5,410 nt of DNA from Flavobacteriales bacterium (GTDB taxonomy: Bacteria > Bacteroidota > Bacteroidia > Flavobacteriales_E > Vicingaceae): assembly GCA_016763135.1 (NCBI GenBank), contig JAESUI010000039.1, forward strand, positions 1-5,410, written 5' to 3'. The position numbers were made by a program, and so were the translations under genes. The notes below the pieces were generated by a model. It had not been told where the DNA came from and did not search any database. It saw only the letters and a list, made by a program, of their open reading frames with translations. Positions 1 to 5,410 of this stretch are shown one piece after another (positions within the stretch are counted from its first letter, which is position 1; each line of letters opens with the position of its first letter).

Positions 1-10
1 CATATTTGAA

Positions 11-2264
11 TTATCTTTTATATTCCACACCATAAGTGTCGAAGTAAAGAGTGTTGTGTCTATCTAGTGAGTCTAAAGTAACTATATTCAGCCCTCTTTT
101 GTTTTGCGAATACTCTATTCCATTAATTTTAATGGATGCTATATTTTCTTCTCTTGAGCCACTTATTATTTCTATTTCGTTTCCATTTAATCTGGTGTTA
201 AAATGTATTGCTTTTTTCATATCAAAAAGTTCATGTATTAATTTCCCGTGTGAAAAAACAGCAATATAAGACTCTCGAAACTGTAACGCTGAAAGATGTG
301 AGCCATAATATAAATCTAGTTTATTAGAAAAAAATGCAGGTAATTTTGTTGATGCCTCATCTTTTACTGCTATTATCACTAACTTATTTTCATCTACAGC
401 TTTTAATACATCGTTTAAGCTGCTCTTAATTTTAGTAATTATAGGTCCATTATTATCAATTCCAATAAAATCCGGAGTTGTAATAGCCATAAGCTTTTTA
501 GTGCATTTATAATATCGTAAGTCTTGTTGTAAAGGGAAGTTCCAATCGTTTTCTACTTTAACAAAATAAATAGTGCTATCATTTAAAAGCGTTGTCCCTT
601 TTTCAAATCCTTCTTTTTTTCTAGCCAACTTCTGTTTTGTTAATATTCCACTTCCATGAGCCATAAAAAACGAATTTACGGGTATTTTGTTTTTTACAGC
701 AAGAAATGAAATTTGATAATCTCCCGTATTTAAAAAATCGACTTTTTTTGAATTAAGAACCATGTTTCTAATTCGCTCGGGAATTATTTCTTGCTTTGAT
801 GCATGAACATTACTATTCATATTTTTGATATATCCTCGTAAATTTATTACATCGTAAGATTGAATAATTACACATAATATCAATATAAATAGTGCATTTG
901 ATTTAGATTTAAAAAAGATAAAAAGGTAGTACATCCCCAGCACTAAAAATATTAAACTTGCTACCCAAAATAACCGCCCCGAGGCTCTTATTGTTTGGAA
1001 CAAACTAAACCCCAACCCTTCTTCAAAAATAGAATATCGTAATATTCTGGTACTGCCTAAGTAAACATTATGTGAGAGGGCTAAAACAATACAAACAAAA
1101 GCAGGAACAAAAAGCCATAAATATTTTTTGCTGGTTTTATGACTAAAAGCAAATATCATGAGAACAGAAAAGAAAACAGCCCCTATTAATAGCACTATCT
1201 GATAAAATGAAACATGTTCAAACTTATAAAAAACAGCTCCTCCTATAAGAAAAGGGACAAGAGCTGCAATTAAAAATATTTTATTCGTTATCTCTTTTCT
1301 TACAATCAACAATGAAATAATGGCATACAACACAATAATTCCCAAACCTAAATACTGAAACCCTTCAACTACTTGAAACCCATTATATTCTAGCCCAGGC
1401 ATAATGGTTGAACACCAATCGCCACGAGCATCAAAGGGAGCTAATAAATTCATTGAAAAGTTGCCATAACCCATGTCTCCATCTCCATTTGGGGTGTTGT
1501 AAAAAGAAACCAAAAACCCAAAGGGTTAGGATAAATATTATTCCTAGCATTATTACTCTAAAAGCATACATCCCTAATGTTTTAAAATCTTTCTTTTTAA
1601 TATAAAAAATGCCTTCTTTTAAAAACCAAGTACCCCCTATAAAAATGGTCATAATACATAAGTACCCATGAATTAACGCAGCAACTGCAAACACCAAAAA
1701 GAAGAGAACTTCTTTTTTAAAATGTTTTTCATCATCTAAAATAAAAATATAAATAGCCCAGAGAATTAACCAAAATGCAATTAGGTTGGTGTGCATTATT
1801 CTATGAAACATCGCTGGTAATAAACAAATTAAAACAGCAGACAGCAAAGCATAAACCTTGTTTTTAGTGAGTTTATTCATTATTAAAAACCCAAATACAC
1901 TTTGTAAAATCCAACACAACATAAACCAAATTCCAAAAAATTGATTTTCTGGGGGGAAAACTGGTCTTAATAATTTAAAAATAATTGACAATAAGGGGTT
2001 TGAATCTGTATAAATTATTGAAGCTCCTTCTGGATAAGCTAACAATGTCGTTTTCGTTATGGGAAAATGCCAGCTGTCTGCTCTAAATGTATAGCTCCCC
2101 ACATAATGCTGCATTCTGTCTCCATCTTTTAACCATTGAATGTAGGTTGGGTCTAGTATTTGTAAATCAAAGAAAAATGTAAAAATAACCGCTCCAATAA
2201 TTAAGGATAACAATATGGAAACCCAGAAATCAAGGCGAAAATTTAAAAGCTTATCAATAGGCAT
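11..2264 (-). CDS. DUF6311-like multi-span membrane protein with C-terminal ILEI/PANDER-like domain; frame interrupted by +1 near 1501-1505
   Basis: Two overlapping frames (2264-1431 and 1513-11) together give one family-like protein of 750 aa if one T is removed from the T5 at 1505-1501. Residues below are in restored numbering. TM1 lies about 14-32. It is followed by an outside loop with GDRMQHY (48-54), FRADSWHFP (60-68) and YPEGASIIYTDSNPL (77-91), which are signatures I associate with DUF6311. Several more helices follow to about 250. After the junction come GYGNFSMNLL (266-275), QYLGLG (303-308), RASGRLFW (426-433) and helices to about 472. A soluble part runs 480-750 and ends in an ILEI-like domain. 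The fold resembles GT-C transferases, with Asp49 in the first loop a candidate catalytic acid (inference). The ATG at 2264 is preferred over the TTG two codons upstream; no clear Shine-Dalgarno is visible. The function is not established for the family; a lipid-sugar-dependent transferase is the best guess. Family call fairly sure, role unsure. Confidence 0.8.
1501..1505 (-). other. Apparent +1 frameshift site in the DUF6311-like gene (sense-strand T5)
   Basis: The sense strand reads GGT TTC TTT TTA CAA here and continues out of frame for 23 residues to a TGA at 1433-1431. Dropping one T gives GGT TTC TTT TAC AAC (GFFYN) and joins directly to the frame carrying GYGNFSMNLL and everything downstream. 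The second frame is open only from about 1525, where a TAA lies just upstream, so the shift must fall between about 1525 and the loss of family-like sequence near 1500. A second T5 at 1516-1512 could also be the site, but it would give WVLVSFYN, a poorer membrane-exit sequence than WVFGFFYN. Confidence 0.75.
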
Positions 2265-2302
2265 CTGCAATCTTGTGGTTTTAGTAATGAATCAAAAATC
2301 TC

Positions 2303-2310
2303 CAAAAATA
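2303..2310 (-). promoter_or_regulatory. Candidate Bacteroidota -7 element for the DUF6311-like gene
   Basis: On the minus strand these bases read TATTTTTG, matching the Bacteroidota consensus TAnnTTTG. The ATG at 2264 would lie about 30 bases after a start of transcription near 2297. No TTG of a -33 element is present at the usual distance upstream, and the match is easy to get by chance in AT-rich DNA. Confidence 0.3.
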
Positions 2311-2471
2311 ATCATAATATTAACTTCGTATCATTTATCTATTTTTGACACTACTATTTACAGATACCCGAGAATAGATAAGCCTTTTTATTAATAAATC
2401 ATGTGCATATTAATACAGTATAAGAGATAACGTCTTTTTTAAACTATTTTTTTCAAGAACGTTAAAAGTGC

Positions 2472-2479
2472 TAACTTTG
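2472..2479 (+). promoter_or_regulatory. Candidate Bacteroidota -7 element for the GtrB-like gene
   Basis: The octamer TAACTTTG matches TAnnTTTG exactly and lies about 107 bases before the ATG at 2587, implying a leader of roughly 100 bases. No clear -33 TTG is seen upstream; the T-rich stretch at 2447-2453 occupies about that place. The gene is the first on its strand after a divergent gap, so a promoter here is expected. Confidence 0.4.
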
Positions 2480-2586
2480 GTCTAAATAAAAGCTTTAACT
2501 TCTATCGATTTTGGATGTACTGTATAAAAGAATGGGTGTAGCTAAGAAATATTTAAGCTCAATTAACAATTTATGATTACATAAAA

Positions 2587-3555
2587 ATGAACAAATTATC
2601 TCTAAATAGTTTAAGCATTGTTGTCTCAGTCTATAACGAAGAAGAAGGAATATCGCTTTTTTGGAAAGAACTTAACAATACCATTATTAAATTAAATATA
2701 GAAGTAGAGGTGATTTTTATTAATGATGGTAGTACTGATAATAGTAAAGTCTTATTAAGTAAAATAATCAATAATAATTCCCCTGTGGAATTTATTCTTA
2801 TAGATTTTTCAAAAAATTATGGCCATGAATCAGCTATGATTGCAGGGATTGATGTTGCCACTAAAGATTCTATTGTATGCCTCGATGCTGACCTACAACA
2901 TCCACCAGAAAAAATTATTGAAATGGTAAATTCTTTCAATAATGGGTATGAAATTGTAACGATGATAAGAGAAAAAAGAGAGGATAATGGATTGATTAAA
3001 AATCTCGTCTCAAAATTATTTTATCGTTTTCTAAATACTGTTTCAGAACACAATTTTGACAACAGTGCTTCTGACTTTTTCATGATTTCTAAACGAATTA
3101 CTCAAATACTAAAAGAAAATTTTAGAGAGAAAAATCGATTTTTAAGGGGTTATATACAAGCTATTGGGTTTTCAAAAACTTCACTTTATTTTGATGCCCC
3201 GGCTAGATTAAGCGGAAAAAGTAGTTATTCTTTTTTAAGTTTAGTTAGACTAAGTTTTAACGCTATATTCTCTTTTTCCAACAAACCATTGCAAATCTCA
3301 TTATTCATCTCTGTATTGTTTGCCCTATTTACCACGAGTTTTATGGGGTATAGCTTATGGGTCTATCTATTTGGGAACACTCCTCCTTCTGGTTATACAA
3401 CTTTAATTATTTTTCAAAGCATGTGCTTTACCGTTCTTTTTTTATTAATAGGAATATTGTCTATTTATTTTGGAAAAAGTTTAGATGAGATGAGAAATAG
3501 ACCAATTTATCTTGTTAAAGAACTAACAAAAACCAACACCAAAAAGGAACATTAA
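2587..3555 (+). CDS. GtrB/DPM1-like polyprenyl-phosphate glycosyltransferase (GT family 2), membrane anchored
   Basis: This 322-aa protein is complete and of normal length for the GtrB group. It has an N-terminal GT-A domain with SVYNEEE (14-20), the nucleotide-binding INDGSTDNS (45-53), KNYGHESAMIAGID (76-89) and the metal-binding DADLQHPPE (100-108). RFLRGYIQAIGF (184-195) and ARLSGKSSYSF (206-216) follow and are typical of this subfamily. Two membrane helices sit at about 234-258 and 271-297, then a short cytoplasmic tail with NRPIYLVKE (304-312). Known members transfer glucose or another sugar from a nucleotide donor to undecaprenyl phosphate on the inner face of the membrane; the sugar cannot be told here. 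The start follows an A-rich leader without a Shine-Dalgarno, usual for Bacteroidota. The gene stands alone on its strand, divergent from the DUF6311-like gene and convergent with the next. No GtrA-type flippase gene is in the window. Confidence 0.92.
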   Translation: MNKLSLNSLSIVVSVYNEEEGISLFWKELNNTIIKLNIEVEVIFINDGSTDNSKVLLSKIINNNSPVEFILIDFSKNYGHESAMIAGIDVATKDSIVCLDADLQHPPEKIIEMVNSFNNGYEIVTMIREKREDNGLIKNLVSKLFYRFLNTVSEHNFDNSASDFFMISKRITQILKENFREKNRFLRGYIQAIGFSKTSLYFDAPARLSGKSSYSFLSLVRLSFNAIFSFSNKPLQISLFISVLFALFTTSFMGYSLWVYLFGNTPPSGYTTLIIFQSMCFTVLFLLIGILSIYFGKSLDEMRNRPIYLVKELTKTNTKKEH

Positions 3556-3590
3556 CAACTATATATAATGAAACCATATTTTCATGCTTG
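3556..3590. other. Convergent gap with a weak AT-only hairpin
   Basis: The gap between the two convergent stop codons contains ATGAAA (3568-3573), a six-base loop and TTTCAT (3580-3585). This 6-bp stem has one GC pair and no clear T tail, so it is a poor terminator, though it is the only candidate seen. The same place holds one copy of a 12-base repeat, AAACCATATTTT (3571-3582), whose other copy (3607-3618) lies inside the last codons of the minus-strand glycosyltransferase. Confidence 0.3.
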
Positions 3591-4314
3591 TTATTTAGCA
3601 GAAAATAAACCATATTTTAGAATACAATAAATTGCCCTCACTCCATCTTTCCATCCTATTTTTTTGCCTTCTTCATAAGTTCTTCCATAATAAGAAATTC
3701 CTACTTCGTAAATTCTAATATTTGGGACTCTAGAAAGTTTTGCTGTTAATTCGGGTTCAAATCCAAATCGATTTTCTTTTAGTTTTAAACCTTTAGCAAT
3801 ATCAGTCCTCATCAACTTATAGCATGTTTCCATATCTGTAAGGTTCAGGTTTGTAAACATATTAGATAAGTTTGTTAAAAATTTATTGCCTAAAGAGTGC
3901 CAAAAAAAACAAGATCCTGTGAGGGTCTCCCCCAATAAACCTTGAGCCATAAACAACATCAGCAACCCCTCTTAAAATAGGTTTCAGTAATAAATTGTAC
4001 TCTTCTGGATCATACTCCAAATCTGCGTCTTGTACAATTAAATAGTCTCCTGTTGCAAGCTCCATCGCTTTATGAATAGCCGCTCCTTTTCCCATATTTT
4101 TTTCTTGAGAATAAAGTTGAATAAACAGCTCAGGATTATTAGCAATGTATTCTTCAATCTTAACAACTGTGCCATCAGAAGAACAATCATTTACAATAAT
4201 AATTTCTTTTGATGCCCCCTCCAACAAATTAACCTCTCTCACTTTGTCTAAAATTAAGTGAATTGTTCTTTCCTCGTTGTATGCAGGTATTAATATTGAT
4301 AATTTAATACTCAT
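3591..4314 (-). CDS. DPM1-like family 2 glycosyltransferase; frame interrupted by an extra T at 3902-3909
   Basis: Two frames (4314-3883 and about 3910-3591) join into a normal 240-aa DPM1/DPG-synthase-like protein when one T is taken from the T8 run. In restored numbering it has IPAYNEE (9-15), NDCSSDGT (42-49), NMGKGAAI (73-80), the DXD metal site in VQDADLEYDPEEY (94-106) and YGSRFIGGDPHR (122-133). After the junction come FWHSLGN, NLNLTDMETCYKLMR and NRFGFEPELTAKL, all signatures of this group. There are no membrane helices, unlike the plus-strand GtrB-like enzyme, so it is probably peripheral. Known relatives make polyprenyl- or dolichyl-phosphate sugars. The ATG at 4314 starts just before the core (MSIKLSILIPAYNEE) and overlaps the stop of the upstream gene as ATGA, so translational coupling is likely. 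As sequenced, translation would end at 3883 after residue 137 plus six wrong residues, losing the C-terminal 100 residues and probably activity. Confidence 0.87.
3902..3909 (-). other. Apparent +1 frameshift in a T8 run of the DPM1-like glycosyltransferase gene
   Basis: The sense strand reads ATC TTG followed by eight T and GGCAC. With eight T the frame gives ILFFLALFRQ and stops at 3885-3883. With seven it gives ILFFWHSLGNK and runs on into the conserved second half. Two other T8 runs on the same sense strand, at about 4565-4558 and 5161-5154 in the neighbouring gene, are in frame, so runs of this length are not uniformly miscounted in this sequence. Confidence 0.85.
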
Positions 4315-5410
4315 TCTATATATATATCGGTCTCTTGCAAGCGAAAATACTGAATATATCCAATAGTTGTCCAATCTTTAGGATTGTTCGTAATATCCGC
4401 AACAAATAAACATTTTGGGTTTTTAGTTAAAGGAGAAAGAGTAATCTGTTTTTTGTTTGTTTGTTTTAACTTTTCAAATCGTTCCGTTAGTTGCTTATTA
4501 TAACGATGTGCAGATCCAGAAAAAATATCAGACAAACTATTATATCCATTTCCTGTTAAAAAAAACCCTATCAATAAAAATACTGATAGCGCCTTAGTGA
4601 TTCTAGTTGTAAGCCCAAACCTTAGTTTACTTTGATAATAATTATACCAAACAGTAAGATTAATAAACCACATAATTATAAAGAATAAATAAGCAATATT
4701 CAAGGTTCTGTGTTGTCCTAATATTCCTGTTGCCCAGTATGGAGGAAAAACACAAATAAATATTATTGCAAATAAAATCAAAAAGGAACTCCAGCGATTA
4801 AGATAAAATGAATTTTGAAAAAGGTTATTTTCTTCTCGCATCTTTTTATTGATTTGAAAATAGATTAATGATGCTGCAATTAAAGGAATAGAGCCTATCC
4901 AAAGAAAAGAAAATCGCCCAACCTGCATAATTGAATAAAGAAAAGAATATGGAAAATTATGAGCATCAGGATATACTTCTCCTCTTAATTCATTCCCAGG
5001 AGAGAGAACAACAGCTGCCGCAAATAATACAGATAGTAAAAACTGAATACCAACTATTTTTTTACCCAAAAGATTTTTCTTATAAAAAATGTAGCTAGCT
5101 ACAGCTAAAAAGAAAACCATTAATAAGGTTAACACTTCATTAAATCCGCAAACAAAAAAAAGTAACACAACTAAAAAAAGAGAATATATCCCTTTCTTGT
5201 TTTCTCTAATAACGTTGATTAATAAAGCAGTATAAAACAATGAAAAGATTAATCCTAGAGTATAAATTACCGAGCCCGTAAACCAATAAATTCCCTCTGA
5301 AATAATTGGCATGTTGTGAATAAAAAGTAAGCTCAAAATAAGAGAAATCAACATTTTATTTACTCTTGTTTTTGTGTGAAAAAATTGATTAACAAAAATA
5401 AAATTCGCAA
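4311..5410 (-). CDS. DUF6056-like multi-span membrane protein, 3' part (start beyond the right edge)
   Basis: The frame is open from the right edge of the window, and no stop occurs before the first internal ATG at 5354, so the true start lies outside. Counting from that Met, the protein has ISEGIYWFTGSVIYTLG (18-34), CGFNE (69-73), LSPGNELRG (117-125) and PPYWATGILGQHRTLNIAYL (204-223), with about seven to eight membrane helices between 1 and 268. A soluble tail of about 80 residues ends with DWTTIGYIQYFRL (327-339). These patterns fit what I recall of DUF6056, a family of unproven function often found in glycan loci and likely of GT-C type (inference). The N-terminal loop that would carry a catalytic acid is not in the window. 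The stop TGA overlaps the ATG of the DPM1-like gene by two bases, indicating one transcript and a shared pathway. Confidence 0.8.
   Translation of the reverse strand, partial: ANFIFVNQFFHTKTRVNKMLISLILSLLFIHNMPIISEGIYWFTGSVIYTLGLIFSLFYTALLINVIRENKKGIYSLFLVVLLFFVCGFNEVLTLLMVFFLAVASYIFYKKNLLGKKIVGIQFLLSVLFAAAVVLSPGNELRGEVYPDAHNFPYSFLYSIMQVGRFSFLWIGSIPLIAASLIYFQINKKMREENNLFQNSFYLNRWSSFLILFAIIFICVFPPYWATGILGQHRTLNIAYLFFIIMWFINLTVWYNYYQSKLRFGLTTRITKALSVFLLIGFFLTGNGYNSLSDIFSGSAHRYNKQLTERFEKLKQTNKKQITLSPLTKNPKCLFVADITNNPKDWTTIGYIQYFRLQETDIYIE

Larger units (their letters stand above)
2265..2586. other. Divergent intergenic region, AT-rich, no supported gene
   Basis: About 320 bases separate the divergent DUF6311-like and GtrB-like genes. 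The region holds candidate -7 promoter elements in both directions (2303-2310 minus, 2472-2479 plus) and two copies of a TACWGTA-type sequence (2414-2420 and 2518-2524). It also has a 6-bp inverted pair, TAACGT at about 2428-2433 and ACGTTA at about 2459-2464. Only very short ORFs occur in it, the longest being 35 codons at 2287-2394, and none has a recognisable motif. No tRNA, ribosomal RNA or riboswitch-like structure was recognised. Confidence 0.6.

Noticed and set aside
51..269. 72-codon plus-strand ORF opposite the DUF6311-like gene
   Set aside because: It lies wholly on the complement of a conserved ILEI-like coding region, has no recognisable motif and no leader signals; a shadow frame.
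1408..1605. 65-codon plus-strand ORF across the frameshift junction
   Set aside because: It is antisense to the well-recognised membrane protein and has no domain; it does not explain the frame break.
2345..2350. TTGACA resembling a sigma-70 -35 box
   Set aside because: No TATAAT-like box sits 16-18 bases downstream, and primary promoters in Bacteroidota use a different consensus.
2287..2394. 35-codon plus-strand ORF in the divergent gap, starting MNQKSPKIIIILTSYH
   Set aside because: The hydrophobic start recalls the first strand of a glycosyltransferase, but the rest has no motif, it overlaps the likely promoter of the opposite gene, and such length is expected by chance.
2428..2464. TAACGT...ACGTTA inverted pair as an operator or hairpin
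   Set aside because: The arms are 6 bp with a spacer of about 26 bases in AT-rich DNA; no support beyond chance.
2532..2576. 14-codon ORF just before the GtrB-like gene as a possible leader peptide
   Set aside because: No ribosome binding site, no run of regulatory codons and no attenuator-like hairpin follows it.
3568..3585. ATGAAA/TTTCAT hairpin as a bidirectional terminator
   Set aside because: The stem is only 6 bp with one GC pair and no T tail, so it is too weak to call a terminator on its own.

Overview
The window is a piece of a strongly AT-rich surface-glycan region, most likely from a member of the Bacteroidota, probably Flavobacteriaceae. The evidence is the low GC, A-rich leaders without clear Shine-Dalgarno sequences, octamers matching the Bacteroidota -7 promoter element TAnnTTTG, and protein families (DUF6311-type and DUF6056-type membrane proteins) that I associate with that group. 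No RNA gene, CRISPR array, insertion sequence or tRNA was seen. Family assignments are from recognised motifs, not from a database search.

Layout. Minus strand, 11-2264: one long gene for a DUF6311-like multi-span membrane protein (750 aa when restored) with a soluble C-terminal part that looks like an ILEI/PANDER (FAM3-type) carbohydrate-binding domain with its two halves in swapped order. The frame is interrupted by one extra base near 1501-1505. 2265-2586: a divergent intergenic region with candidate promoters for both sides. Plus strand, 2587-3555: an intact GtrB/DPM1-like polyprenyl-phosphate glycosyltransferase with two C-terminal membrane helices. 3556-3590: a short convergent gap. Minus strand, 3591-4314: a second, soluble DPM1-like family 2 glycosyltransferase (240 aa when restored), interrupted by one extra T in a T8 run. 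Minus strand, 4311-5410: the 3' part of a DUF6056-like membrane protein whose start lies beyond the right edge; its stop overlaps the start of the glycosyltransferase as ATGA.

How the genes may work together (inference). Enzymes like the two family 2 proteins move a sugar from a nucleotide donor to polyprenyl phosphate on the cytoplasmic face. Large multi-span proteins of the GT-C type then take the sugar from the lipid on the far side of the membrane and attach it to a glycan or protein. The window thus looks like two 'lipid-sugar maker plus membrane transferase' pairs side by side: GtrB-like with DUF6311-ILEI, and DPM1-like with DUF6056. The most interesting points are the apparent circularly permuted ILEI-like domain on a membrane transferase-like protein, and the two same-direction single-base T-run insertions. 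The latter could be sequencing errors, gene decay or contingency switching.
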